Shown piece by piece: positions 44,391 through 53,431 of a DNA stretch of 64,000 nucleotides. Each line of letters opens with the position of its first letter. The first letter of the stretch is position 1. Source of the DNA: Bacteriovorax sp. Seq25_V (lineage in GTDB: Bacteria > Bdellovibrionota > Bacteriovoracia > Bacteriovoracales > Bacteriovoracaceae); NCBI RefSeq assembly GCF_000447795.1, contig NZ_AUNI01000009.1, positions 248,001 through 312,000 of the forward strand. The letters run 5' to 3'. The notes under the pieces are model-generated. The model was given only the letters and a program-made list of their open reading frames with translations, searched no databases and was not told the DNA's origin. A program made the translations under genes and the position numbers.

Positions 44391-44933
44391 ATGTTCGGTT
44401 TAGGTGGTGTAAAGAAAAATGATCATAAAGAAGATCTTGATAGAATTTATGCAAATTTTAAAACAACAATGGGTGATTTTAAAATTGAACTATTCGCAAA
44501 GGAATGTCCTGAAACAGTTTGGAACTTTGTAAATCTTGCCGAGGGGAGACAAGAGTCCCCTGCGAAATCTGGTCCATACTATGATGGTTTAATTTTCCAC
44601 AGAGTTATTGATGGTTTCATGATTCAAGGTGGATGTCCGGAAGGAAGTGGACGTGGGGGGCCAGGTTATAAATTTGCTGACGAGTGTACACCAGCTCTTC
44701 GTCACGACTCAGCAGGTATTCTTTCTATGGCAAATGCTGGACCGGGAACAAATGGTTCTCAATTTTTCGTAACACTTGTACCAACTCCACATCTTGATGG
44801 AAGACATACTGTTTTTGGAAAAGTTATCGAGGGAATGGATGTCGTTAAGAGTATCGGTTCTACAAGAACAGGAATGATGGATAGACCTGTTACTGATGTT
44901 GTAATTGAAAAAGTTGAAATCGTAAGAGAGTAA
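44391..44933 (+). CDS. Cyclophilin-type peptidyl-prolyl cis-trans isomerase
   Basis: A 180-residue cyclophilin. The core is ETVWNFVNLAEG, GLIFHRVIDGFMIQGGCPEGSG, GILSMANAGPGTNGSQFFVTL and PHLDGRHTVFGKVIEGMD. These contain the catalytic Arg (FHR), the Phe/Met of FMIQ and the Asn/Gln of SQFF. There is no signal peptide, so it is cytoplasmic; the first 20 residues are an extra N-terminal extension. GGAGG precedes the ATG. Confidence 0.95.
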   Translation: MFGLGGVKKNDHKEDLDRIYANFKTTMGDFKIELFAKECPETVWNFVNLAEGRQESPAKSGPYYDGLIFHRVIDGFMIQGGCPEGSGRGGPGYKFADECTPALRHDSAGILSMANAGPGTNGSQFFVTLVPTPHLDGRHTVFGKVIEGMDVVKSIGSTRTGMMDRPVTDVVIEKVEIVRE

Positions 44934-44940
44934 ATATAAA

Positions 44941-44970
44941 AAATCCCCTCAATCGAGGGGATTTCTTTTT
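44941..44970. terminator. Intrinsic terminator, bidirectional
   Basis: AAATCCCCTC (44941-44950), loop AATC, GAGGGGATTT (44955-44964), then CTTTTT. It separates the cyclophilin gene from the convergent Tsx-like gene. Confidence 0.85.
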
Positions 44971-45727
44971 ATAGAATCCACTTAATCATCCATTTTAAGT
45001 TATTTTCAACAGGTGCTCCCTGAATACCATACTTACGACTCCAGTACTGATATTCAAAACCGATAAGCAGCGACTCTGCTTTTCCCCAGAAATTTCCGAG
45101 ATCAAAATTTAATTGCTGTCCTGTCTGCCAGTGTGACTCTGTCAGAGTATTATTATCCTTTGAACCTTCGTCTCCATGAACAATATCAATATAAGCACTC
45201 CAGATGAAATGAATCTTTGAGGATAGAGTAATAGGCATTTTATAAGCAATTGTTGATTGTAGAGTTGTTCCAGTTTTGTCTGGATTATCTCTGAGGTATA
45301 AGTTGTAATTAAAAAATGTGAAGTATGGAATGTTGAAGTCTACACCAAAGCCATATAGCCTTGCTCTAGTCGGTGTACCACTATTTCCAAACTCGAAAGT
45401 GGTACTTAATAAAAAGTCTTTTACTAAGCGTTTCTGATTATAGAACTTAGCAATTTTACCAATGCTAAGTCTTGGACTCCATTCTCCATAGAGTTCAGTA
45501 TCATTTGAACCTGTACTTGAAAAAGGATCAGTAATATCAAGCCAAAAATAACTGTCTCCATATTTCATACTGACTGCATTATCAATCGTAAGCTCGCTTC
45601 TGTTATTATCCTTATTAAATACTGTAGCGAAGTTACTACCTCTTAAGTAAGAGATGCTAGACTGACTCCAAGTAGATGCATTTGTACTAAAGTTTGTTAA
45701 TAAAATTGTTAATAATATTTTCTTCAT
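44969..45727 (-). CDS. Outer-membrane beta-barrel of the Tsx/OmpK nucleoside-porin type
   Basis: A signal peptide (KKILLTILLTNFSTNAS) leads a beta-barrel of ~235 residues with alternating aromatic strands, such as YGDSYFWLDITDP, YLYLRDNP-type stretches and SLLIGFEYQYWSRKYG. It ends VENNLKWMIKWIL. The early W-Q-x-x-S and the final K-W motif are as in Tsx/OmpK. A nucleoside channel is likely but not proven; nothing near it is a nucleoside enzyme. Confidence 0.6.
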   Translation of the reverse strand: MKKILLTILLTNFSTNASTWSQSSISYLRGSNFATVFNKDNNRSELTIDNAVSMKYGDSYFWLDITDPFSSTGSNDTELYGEWSPRLSIGKIAKFYNQKRLVKDFLLSTTFEFGNSGTPTRARLYGFGVDFNIPYFTFFNYNLYLRDNPDKTGTTLQSTIAYKMPITLSSKIHFIWSAYIDIVHGDEGSKDNNTLTESHWQTGQQLNFDLGNFWGKAESLLIGFEYQYWSRKYGIQGAPVENNLKWMIKWIL

Positions 45728-45776
45728 ATTGTTCTCCCTTTTAATAATTATATATAAAAAGGGAGAAAGTTCTAGA

Positions 45777-47489
45777 CTATGGAAGTTCGACTTTATCTAC
45801 CATTAGTTGAATAAATTGATTGCCATTGAAATGATTAATTGAAAGTGTGAAGAAGAAGCTAGGGTCTTCGCCTGCCATCTTTTGTCTTTCAAAAACTTCA
45901 GCAGGGTGTGGGTGACCCCATTTGCCAATATAATTGAAGCTAATACCTTTTAGGCTAAGATTAGGATTCTTCTTTGATCCAATAGTCCAACGCACGTGAA
46001 CGTCTTTCATGAGATCAAAACTTTTTAAGTAACAATCACGTAACTTAAAGATTGGCTTTGCATTTCCCATACCGAAAGGCTCCAGCATATCAAGTGATTT
46101 AACAAGCAATGGATCAATATCTTCTGGAGAAATTTCAAGATCGTAAGTATCTGTTACTGTCCTTTCTATTTCAGGAATACTCTTTAGCGAGTTATTCATA
46201 TTCTGTTTGAAAGTTTCAAGGTTTTCTGCTGGCATTGAGAGTCCTGCAGCCGCTTTGTGACCTCCAAACTTTAGAAATAGTTCTTTATTTTCATCAAGAA
46301 GAGTAAAAATATTAAGAGGCCCCGCACTTCTTGCAGATGCCTTAATAATTCCTTCATGCTCACTTGCGCTAAATACGATGGCCGGTTTCTTGAATGTCTC
46401 AACAAGCTTACTTGCTACAATTCCAATAACACCTTCATGCCAGTGTGGAGCAAATACAATATTTATCAGTGGCTCTTCGCCACGGAAACTATCTAGGACT
46501 TGGTCCTTAGCTTCTTCATAAACTTCTTTTTGAATATTCTTTCGTTCATTGTTACAGTTTACGAGTAGTTGATAAAACTCTCGAGCTTTGTTGTAGTCAT
46601 CAGCAATGAGTAAATTAAGTGCCATCTCTGGATGATCAAGTCGTCCTTTAGAGTTAATTAAAGGGCCAACATTAAAAGATAATTTTTCTGACGGAATCAC
46701 TGCCTTGGCGCGATCTTCAGGCCCAAAAAATGCCTTTATTCCAGCATATTTCGTATCTTTAATGAGCTTCATTCCATGGCGAACAAGCTTTAAATTCATT
46801 GGGGTTAATTTAGCAAGGTCACAAATAGTTCCAATCGCTACGAACTGAAGAAGGTCGTAAACAGACTCTATCTCGCGACCAGAGCGAAGGAGTATCTTTC
46901 TCACTTCGACACAAATCGCGAATGCAACTCCAACTCCAGCGAGAGATGGCATATCCCCATCTTGAGGTTCATCACGTCTATTTGGATTAACAACTGCTAC
47001 TGCATCAGGCATTGTTTCACGCGCGTCTTTGTGGTGATCAGTAATAATGAGGTCTAGGCCACGCTCTTTCGCATAGGCTGCAGTTTCAACATTACTGATT
47101 CCACAATCTACTGTAATCAGAAGTTGAATGGCTTTTTCAAGTGCATTATCAATTGAGCTATCATGAATTCCATAACCTTCGACAAAGCGACTTGGTTGAA
47201 TAAGATCAACTGTAATATTCAATTTTCTAAAGAAGTGATAAAAGAGGGCACAAGAAGTTGTACCATCCACATCGTAATCCCCATAAATACCAATTTTTTG
47301 ATTATTATCGACTGCCTCAATAATTCTATTGGCACACTTTTCAATATCTTTTAGTTGGCTAAAGTCAGGAAGGTTTTTAAGATCCCATGAAAGAAATTCA
47401 TTGATTTCATTTGGTCCAAAACCTTTCTTAGCAAAGAGTTTGGCGATAACGGGATGTAAACTTTGTTGAGTTGTTTGTTGCTGTTCCAC
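45777..47489 (-). CDS. recJ: Single-stranded-DNA-specific exonuclease RecJ
   Basis: A 5'-3' exonuclease in recombination and repair. The DHH catalytic motifs are present: IGIYGDYDVDGTTSCALFYHF, ITVDCGISN, LIITDHHKDA and the second domain DHHA1 with FLKFGGHKAAAGLSM (G-G-H-x-x-A-A-G). A C-terminal OB fold follows. The GTG at 47489 gives an N-terminus that begins close to the family start; a TTG at 47525 would add 12 residues without support. The length is about 570 residues. Confidence 0.93.
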   Translation of the reverse strand: MEQQQTTQQSLHPVIAKLFAKKGFGPNEINEFLSWDLKNLPDFSQLKDIEKCANRIIEAVDNNQKIGIYGDYDVDGTTSCALFYHFFRKLNITVDLIQPSRFVEGYGIHDSSIDNALEKAIQLLITVDCGISNVETAAYAKERGLDLIITDHHKDARETMPDAVAVVNPNRRDEPQDGDMPSLAGVGVAFAICVEVRKILLRSGREIESVYDLLQFVAIGTICDLAKLTPMNLKLVRHGMKLIKDTKYAGIKAFFGPEDRAKAVIPSEKLSFNVGPLINSKGRLDHPEMALNLLIADDYNKAREFYQLLVNCNNERKNIQKEVYEEAKDQVLDSFRGEEPLINIVFAPHWHEGVIGIVASKLVETFKKPAIVFSASEHEGIIKASARSAGPLNIFTLLDENKELFLKFGGHKAAAGLSMPAENLETFKQNMNNSLKSIPEIERTVTDTYDLEISPEDIDPLLVKSLDMLEPFGMGNAKPIFKLRDCYLKSFDLMKDVHVRWTIGSKKNPNLSLKGISFNYIGKWGHPHPAEVFERQKMAGEDPSFFFTLSINHFNGNQFIQLMVDKVELP

Positions 47490-47557
47490 ACTTAGAATGT
47501 AGCACAGGGAATTTGAATTGAACAATTAAGAGTTGTGATGTGATAAGTCGAAATGAC

Positions 47558-47803
47558 TTACCACAGCACAGTTAGGCCTCTAATCATGTCTTCGTCATGC
47601 AATTCTGAAGCTCTAGAGAATAATTGAGTAAATTCTGTTGAATTTTTAGCGTGCACTTTTCCAAAATAGTTCATTGGTAAAAATGGCTTGTGACAGCATT
47701 CACACTTTTCAATTTCTTTCTTTGATTCCATTAAATGACCACATACGTGACACTTTTTAATAAGCTTAGAACTTCCTTCTGTTGCTCCAATCGTAATTTT
47801 CAT
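47558..47803 (-). CDS. Small zinc-ribbon protein, unknown
   Basis: About 81 residues. CHVCGHLMESKKEIEKCECC gives two C-x2-C knuckles (zinc ribbon), and NYFGKVHAKNSTEFTQLF follows. The ATG at 47803 has GGTGG upstream; a GTG at 47812 would add three residues. The family is unknown; a transcription or translation adaptor is possible. Confidence 0.6.
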   Translation of the reverse strand: MKITIGATEGSSKLIKKCHVCGHLMESKKEIEKCECCHKPFLPMNYFGKVHAKNSTEFTQLFSRASELHDEDMIRGLTVLW

Positions 47804-47960
47804 AATTTCCACCCTACCTCTTGTCTAGTGGCTTCCGTTCCTGGACTTCCTTGCTCTCATCTCCCTAAGCAAAGCTACCATTGTTAGACATCTTCTCGTC
47901 ATTTAAATATGAAGTTTTAGAAAAAAAAGGAAATTTATACCGGTGAGAAAAGGTCAAATA

Positions 47961-47990
47961 TAGGCCAGCCTAGGGGGGGGAGCTGGCCTA
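47961..47990. terminator. Hairpin with a G8 loop, possible terminator
   Basis: TAGGCCAGC (47961-47969) pairs with GCTGGCCTA (47982-47990); the 12-base loop carries eight G in a row. It lies 31 bp past the stop of the gene at 48022. The U-tract on the minus strand is poor, so terminator function is uncertain. Confidence 0.5.
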
Positions 47991-48021
47991 TTATTTAAAG
48001 ATAAGTCTCTAAAAAAGAGAC

Positions 48022-49272
48022 TTAGTTGAAAATTGCAATCGAGCTTGGAGCCATTGGTGAATAGCTTGCCAATGAGTTATCAAACATACTCTTCGTAGTA
48101 CTATTGAGCTCAAAATTGTAACCACTATTATTCATATTATAGTTTTGAGGTACGATTGAGTTTTGAGGCGAGTACATCATGGATTGTCTCTGAATGTACT
48201 GATCTGCAAAGCTTAATTGAGTTCCTGTGTTTAATCCAAAGTAAGATTCAGGTCTAAATGCCTTGTTCATATAATCTTGCTGACGATTATTCTCATTCAT
48301 TCTCATTGATTGAATTGTCGCGAGCATTGATATTTCTTGGTTTGCAGCATTGTTATAGAACTGGCCAGAAACATTCGGCATTCCATAAAGATCATTCACG
48401 ACGCTTCTTTGCTTCATTTGGGCAATGATCATCATTTGAAATTGCTGCTGTTGTAACTGTTGTTGCATCTCCTGATCTTGACGTTGTTGAATAATCATTT
48501 GATAGAAGCTCGCGTAAAGTTCCATATAGTCTGCATCTTGAAGGTTTTCTTTTGCTTTTGCTTTGTCTTTATCATCAGCAACTTTCTTCTTTGGTCGCTT
48601 GTCGTCATCTTCATCGTCTTTATCTTTGTCACCATCAGTGTCATCAATAAGTTTCTTTAACGTGTCAGCAATTTTTTGCTTATCTTCAGTCAAAATTCTG
48701 ATTTTTTCTTCAAGGCTTTCTTGTTTTTGTACCATGCAGGCTAGCTTCGAGTTCTCAGCTTTTAAAGCTTCGTTTTCTTCTAAAAGAGAGCTGATTTGAT
48801 TTTTAAATTCTTCAGCTTTTGCTTCAACTTCTTGAAGTTTTGCAATTGACTCACGTAACTTGCCAACCTCTTCTGATTTTTCTTCGAGAGCCTTGGCAAG
48901 TTCTTCTGATTTTTCTAGTGCGACTGCGGTATCTTTTTTGTTAAGTTCAATTTCTTCATTAAGCTTAGAAATCTCTAACTCTTTTTCCTTAACAACTTTT
49001 TCAAGCTCTTCCTTTTGTTTTTTGATTTCTTCAAGTGATACATCAACCTCTTTGACTGTTGCAGCTAGATCTTGTGAAGAATCTGAGATATTTATTTGAA
49101 ACTCAGTAGTATCATCAAGCATGAGCTTGATTGGTCCATTCTTAAGCATCTCTTCTTTTACTGAAGCTATTGTTCGACTTGGCATAGCAGTAGAACTGAG
49201 CTCGTTTGTAACATATGCTGTTGATAGCATACAAAGGCCAAGTAGACCGACATACATCTTTCTGTGTTTCAT
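48022..49272 (-). CDS. Secreted coiled-coil protein with Gln/Met/Asn-rich C-terminus, unknown
   Basis: A signal peptide (KMYVGLLGLCMLSTAYVTN) is followed by a ~130-residue heptad coiled coil (EEIKKQKEELEKVVKEKELE and so on). Next is a very acidic/basic linker (DDTDGDKDKDDEDDDKRPKKK) that may flex or bind ions. The last ~150 residues are rich in Gln, Met, Asn and Tyr (QDQEMQQQLQQQQFQMMI) with no known fold. It is likely periplasmic or surface-attached. It is divergent from the chaperone-usher locus, with a 326-bp AT-rich gap in between, and may share its control. Confidence 0.6.
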   Translation of the reverse strand: MKHRKMYVGLLGLCMLSTAYVTNELSSTAMPSRTIASVKEEMLKNGPIKLMLDDTTEFQINISDSSQDLAATVKEVDVSLEEIKKQKEELEKVVKEKELEISKLNEEIELNKKDTAVALEKSEELAKALEEKSEEVGKLRESIAKLQEVEAKAEEFKNQISSLLEENEALKAENSKLACMVQKQESLEEKIRILTEDKQKIADTLKKLIDDTDGDKDKDDEDDDKRPKKKVADDKDKAKAKENLQDADYMELYASFYQMIIQQRQDQEMQQQLQQQQFQMMIIAQMKQRSVVNDLYGMPNVSGQFYNNAANQEISMLATIQSMRMNENNRQQDYMNKAFRPESYFGLNTGTQLSFADQYIQRQSMMYSPQNSIVPQNYNMNNSGYNFELNSTTKSMFDNSLASYSPMAPSSIAIFN

Positions 49273-49535
49273 AAATACCCCCTAGTATCTGGATATTAAT
49301 AAGCAATAGTGATGCCAAAAATTGCTAAGTAAATCTTACTGGAATGGCTATTTTTTAGACAAAATCTTGAGGAGCGACCAAATAAGCTACACTTCCAAGA
49401 CTCCGTGTACTATGTATTGTTCTCATATTTACTGGGAATATGTTGCCTAGCAAAATTCTTTTTTTAAGGATAAGTATATAAAAATATAAGTTTGTGTTTA
49501 TTTATTAACAATTAAGTTACTGCAATTACTATAGA

Positions 49536-49551
49536 GTTAAGTAAAATTAAC
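49536..49551. promoter_or_regulatory. GTTAA-N6-TTAAC box in the pilin promoter
   Basis: GTTAAGTAAAATTAAC is an imperfect palindrome at about the -35 position of a TATAAC (-10, 49564-49569). The same motif occurs at 54221-54236 and, with one change, at 57509-57524. The rest of the 326-bp gap (49273-49598) is AT-rich with no gene or other clear site. Confidence 0.45.
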
Positions 49552-49598
49552 CGTACAGCTGTGTATAACAACAAAATATCTTTTTCAAAGGAGAATAC

Positions 49599-50081
49599 AT
49601 GAAAAGATTTTTATTTGGTTTAACAGCTTTAACGATGACAACATTTAGCTTTGTAACTATTGATAAAGCTCAGGCAGCTTCAGATACTGCTCAGGCCCTA
49701 GCAGTTGTAACGGCAGCGATTAATATTGCACAAGTAGCTGATCTTGATTTTGGATCTGCTGTTCAAGGTGATGCTCAATCAACTGTTGCTCCAGCGGATG
49801 CATCAGCAGCAGAATTTACTGTAACTGGACAACCATCAACAGCTTATACAATTACACTTCCATCTGATGGTACGATTGAAATGATCACTGGAGCAGGTGG
49901 ATCGGCTGATGAAAGAATTGCTGTTGATTCTTTTACTTCAACTCCTGCAGCTGGAGCAAATGGGTCTCTAGATGGTACAGGATCTGAAACTTTAAAAGTT
50001 GGTGCAACTAGAGCAGCTTTAAGCGCGACTCAAGTAGCAGGTAACTATGCTGCGACTTTTACAGTTGATGTAGTTTACTAA
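49599..50081 (+). CDS. Major fimbrial-type subunit, DUF4402 family
   Basis: A 160-residue secreted protein: signal peptide ending in KAQA, then a mature Ala-rich beta-protein. ADLDFGSAVQGDAQSTV is the DUF4402 N-terminal motif; FTVTGQPSTAYTITLPSDG and the terminal TFTVDVVY complete it. Between the signal and the core is a short alternating hydrophobic stretch (TAQALAVVTAAINIAQ), which can act as the donor strand in chaperone-usher polymerisation. A strong AAGGAG lies before ATG 49599. It leads the run with a chaperone, an usher-like protein and a second subunit. Confidence 0.78.
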   Translation: MKRFLFGLTALTMTTFSFVTIDKAQAASDTAQALAVVTAAINIAQVADLDFGSAVQGDAQSTVAPADASAAEFTVTGQPSTAYTITLPSDGTIEMITGAGGSADERIAVDSFTSTPAAGANGSLDGTGSETLKVGATRAALSATQVAGNYAATFTVDVVY

Positions 50082-50150
50082 TAGTATTTTTTCCTTGTTC
50101 TCTCACGGGTAAATGAGAGAGCAAGGATTATTTTTTTGGATTGTTTTAGG

Positions 50151-50939
50151 ATGAAACTTATTAAATACCTTATATTTTCTTTATTCTTTTCTTCAAATAT
50201 TTTTGCTGATTTACAGGTTTTTCCAACGAAAGTTGAACTTACTACCCGTGACAAGGTTAGCTCTATTACTCTTCGAAATAAAAGTAATAAGACAATAACT
50301 TACTCTGTAAGTAGTATTTTTTATCGACAACACATGAATGGAAATATGGAAAGAGTGAAAGAAGCGACAGCAGAAGAAAATTCACTCGTTAAGTTTTTAA
50401 AGTTTTCTCCACGTCGAGTAACGTTGAAAGCAAAAGAAGAGCAAGTCGTTCGAGTAATGCTCAGAGGAACAAATAAACTTGATGCAGGAGATTATCGTGC
50501 TCACTTAAGGTTTGAGCCAATAGAAGAGATTGTAAGTGATCTTGATAAAAAGATTGATAGTGTTATGTTGTCAATAAAAGCAAAGGTTGCCATCTCTGTT
50601 CCAATTATTTTTCATCAAGGACGTCCAAATGGTAAAATACTTTTGGATGATCTTAAAATCACTAAAGAAGCCGACGGGAATTTCTTCTACAGAGTAAGAA
50701 TGAGTAAGCAAGGAAAAATATTTCCTCACGGAACACTCAAGCTATTTTATGAAGAAAATAAAACCGAAGGTATTGTCGCTCTTATAAATGGTGTAAGTCT
50801 ATATGTTGATCAACGTGATTTGAAGTTTAAGATTGAAAACTTTGAGAAGAAAAAAGGAAAGTACATTCTTAAATTCTATCCAGATGAATATTCCCTTACG
50901 CCACTAGCAAGGGCAGAAGTCGAGTGGCAAGGACTCTAA
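50151..50939 (+). CDS. PapD-like periplasmic chaperone
   Basis: About 262 residues with a signal peptide (FSLFFSSNIFA). The first Ig domain has VFPTKVELTTRDKVSSITLRN and the key strand LKFSPRRVTLKAKEEQVVRVMLRG, with the conserved P-R-x-V-x-L and the R that anchor a subunit C-terminus. A second domain follows from about residue 150. This fits a fimbrial chaperone that completes subunit folds by donor-strand complementation. ATG 50151 is preferred to TTG 50136. It overlaps the usher start by 16 bp. Confidence 0.82.
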   Translation: MKLIKYLIFSLFFSSNIFADLQVFPTKVELTTRDKVSSITLRNKSNKTITYSVSSIFYRQHMNGNMERVKEATAEENSLVKFLKFSPRRVTLKAKEEQVVRVMLRGTNKLDAGDYRAHLRFEPIEEIVSDLDKKIDSVMLSIKAKVAISVPIIFHQGRPNGKILLDDLKITKEADGNFFYRVRMSKQGKIFPHGTLKLFYEENKTEGIVALINGVSLYVDQRDLKFKIENFEKKKGKYILKFYPDEYSLTPLARAEVEWQGL

Positions 50940-53431
50940 GTCTCCTACGTATTCTTTTAATATTGGTTGTAACTTATTCTGTGTTTGGAAGAGGGCAGGT
51001 TAGCGACTACAATGAATTGATATTCCAAGTGAAGAACAAGGGTAATTTTGTTTTTAATGATGCCTTAATTGTTTTTGACTTAGGTGGCGATGTATATTTT
51101 CCACTCAGTGAGTTATTAGAAAGTCTTGGCGTTGAAGTAAAGTCCTCTGGGGGAGATCAAATCATTGAGGGCTATGTTTTAAACGAAGTTTCAACATACA
51201 AAATTGATATATCAAAAAAGCAGTTCCAGTTAGGTGCTACTAAAACTTCATTGAAAGATGATGACTTTATCAATGGTGGAGATGGTATCTATATTCGGAA
51301 GAATATCGTCGAGCAAATTCTAAATGTACAGATGGATGTTGATTTCCTAGGGTCTGAAGTATCAATAATTAGCTCTTATCTATTTCCCCCGGAACAGAAA
51401 AAATTAAGATCGAAAAAAAATATTGGCTCTTTGACAACATACGCGGGAGAAGAAGCTATCGATGTCAAAAGAGATTGGCTTTCTGGGTTTAATTTTGATC
51501 AAGATATTTTTTATCGATTTGTTAAAGAAGGTCGTGGAGAGAATCATCAAGATGTTCTTCATCAGACATCCTTTTCAACAGAGTTTTTGAAAAGTGAACT
51601 TTATATGAGTTATACCGGTATCAATGATATGAAAGAAGCACAATGGCTCTCTCTATCTCGAACAGATCACAAAGGAAGAATTTTTGGTGACCTTGAGGCA
51701 ACGTCATTTAGTGTGTACAATTTTAATTCTTCTTCTGTTAAATTAATCGGAGGATCTCGAACTTTGAAAGGCGCTACAGTTTCAAATCGTCCTTTTAATA
51801 CTTCAGTTATTTTTTCTAAGCGAGACTTTGTAGGTCCTATTTCTGTGGGATGGGAGGTTGAACTTTATCAAAATGGAATTTTTATTGCACGAGATTCAGG
51901 AACAGCACAGAAACAGAGATATGAATTCAAAGATATAGATCTTTATTACGGTACAAATAGTTTTCACTTTATTTTTTATGGGCCGAAAGGTGAAGTTAAA
52001 CACTCTTATGAGACATATAATATTGATGATACTTTTCAAAAGACCAAAAAACCTATTTGGACTTTTTCTTCAGGTTTTGATGAGAAAGGCGAAAGCCACC
52101 ATTTTGCAGAAGTAGATTATTTATTTGGTGAAAAACTCTATGTTGAAAGTATTTATACCTCTTTTTATGATGACGGACTCAAGGAGTTTTATAGCTTAAA
52201 TGGTTCGACTTATCTTGGAAGTAGCTTGGTTTCTCTTAATAGTGCGTTCACGAGCAAGGATAATGCTTTTGAGTTATCTTCAAAATTTAAATTGTTTCAG
52301 GATCTTAGTACTCAATTGTCTTATACGCGTGTTAATGGGTTAACTTCTGAATTATTAGAAGGGGATTTAGGACTTAAAGATATTGCAAGACTTACAGTTC
52401 TGTTCCCATTGAAGTTTATTTCAAACTTGCAGTTATTTTCGGAATTTAAATACAAGAAATTCAAAAACACAGATACTCTGTGGCAGAGATATCGGCTTTC
52501 ATATTTTAAAGGAAAGCTATATTCATCATTTTATTTTGAAGATTTAGATGGTTATAGTTTTGTTGAACTATTTAATAGGTATGTTTTTGGAAAAAATGAA
52601 TTGCGCTTTGAGACTCGAATTTCGCATAGTGAGATTGAAAATATTAGTCTCGAACTATTACATCGAAACTCTAGGTTTTCACTGAGTGGTGATATTTCTC
52701 ATTATGTTGATAGCGAATTAACAACAACAACGCTTAGTTATAATCATCGTTTGAAATATCTTACTCTCGGAGCAAATCTTAGTCATAATAAAAAGGAAAG
52801 TATAATTGGAATCAATTTATCTTATGGACTGAATTACGATGATGGAAAAACACAAATTTATGAAAAGAAAACTAGTGCTTATGGAAGCTTGAAAATAATT
52901 GCATTCGAAGATCTCAATGGAAATAATACTTACGACGAAGATGAGCCATTGACTGAGAATGTTGAATTTAGAAAAGTTACAGGTTCATTAACTGAAAAAA
53001 CAAATGTTTTGGGAGTCGCGACCTTTACGCACTTGATTCCAAATAAGCCTGTTGATATTAAAATTAGTATGAAAGATGTAGAAAATATTTACTTGAAGGC
53101 TAATAAGAAAGGATTTCGTATTTGGCCAAGGGTTGGTAAAAATGCCACTATTTATGTACCTCTTTCAATTAGAGGAGAAGCTGAAGGAGAAGTTCAGTTA
53201 ACAAATCCGAATATAGTGATGAGTGATATCGATGTGTATATTATTGATACAAATAATGAGAAAAGAAAAATTCGAGTTGAAAATGATGGTTACTTTTGGG
53301 TAGATAATCTTGCTCCTGGAGATTATCATCTAAGGATAGAGTGCTCTAAATGTGAAATAGAAAGTTTTGAAAAAGAATTCTCAATGCCAAGTGGTGGAGA
53401 TAGCCTATTCATTGAAGGATTAAGAATATGA
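50924..53431 (+). CDS. Usher-like outer-membrane assembly protein
   Basis: An 835-residue secreted outer-membrane protein. After the signal peptide, the N-terminal region has DVYFPLSELLESLGVEV, as in usher/TcfC-like N-domains. A long beta-barrel with alternating aromatic strands follows; VELYQNGIFIARDSGT and LYYGTNSFHFIFYGPKGE match the usher plug/barrel pattern of V-E-L-Y-x-N-G and G-x-N. The C-terminus has SdrD/carboxypeptidase-regulatory-like domains (FEDLNGNNTYDEDEPL, then APGDYHLRIECSKCE). GTG 50924 starts within the chaperone gene. It most likely exports and assembles the two DUF4402 subunits. Confidence 0.78.
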   Translation: MARTLSLLRILLILVVTYSVFGRGQVSDYNELIFQVKNKGNFVFNDALIVFDLGGDVYFPLSELLESLGVEVKSSGGDQIIEGYVLNEVSTYKIDISKKQFQLGATKTSLKDDDFINGGDGIYIRKNIVEQILNVQMDVDFLGSEVSIISSYLFPPEQKKLRSKKNIGSLTTYAGEEAIDVKRDWLSGFNFDQDIFYRFVKEGRGENHQDVLHQTSFSTEFLKSELYMSYTGINDMKEAQWLSLSRTDHKGRIFGDLEATSFSVYNFNSSSVKLIGGSRTLKGATVSNRPFNTSVIFSKRDFVGPISVGWEVELYQNGIFIARDSGTAQKQRYEFKDIDLYYGTNSFHFIFYGPKGEVKHSYETYNIDDTFQKTKKPIWTFSSGFDEKGESHHFAEVDYLFGEKLYVESIYTSFYDDGLKEFYSLNGSTYLGSSLVSLNSAFTSKDNAFELSSKFKLFQDLSTQLSYTRVNGLTSELLEGDLGLKDIARLTVLFPLKFISNLQLFSEFKYKKFKNTDTLWQRYRLSYFKGKLYSSFYFEDLDGYSFVELFNRYVFGKNELRFETRISHSEIENISLELLHRNSRFSLSGDISHYVDSELTTTTLSYNHRLKYLTLGANLSHNKKESIIGINLSYGLNYDDGKTQIYEKKTSAYGSLKIIAFEDLNGNNTYDEDEPLTENVEFRKVTGSLTEKTNVLGVATFTHLIPNKPVDIKISMKDVENIYLKANKKGFRIWPRVGKNATIYVPLSIRGEAEGEVQLTNPNIVMSDIDVYIIDTNNEKRKIRVENDGYFWVDNLAPGDYHLRIECSKCEIESFEKEFSMPSGGDSLFIEGLRI

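Noticed and set aside
47971-47980. G8 run as a G-quadruplex
   Set aside because: One single run does not give the four G-tracts needed; it is the loop of a hairpin.
49440-49470. Second sigma-54 promoter before the pilin gene (CTGGGAATATGTTGC)
   Set aside because: The GG-to-GC spacing is one base too short and the -24 part is poor.
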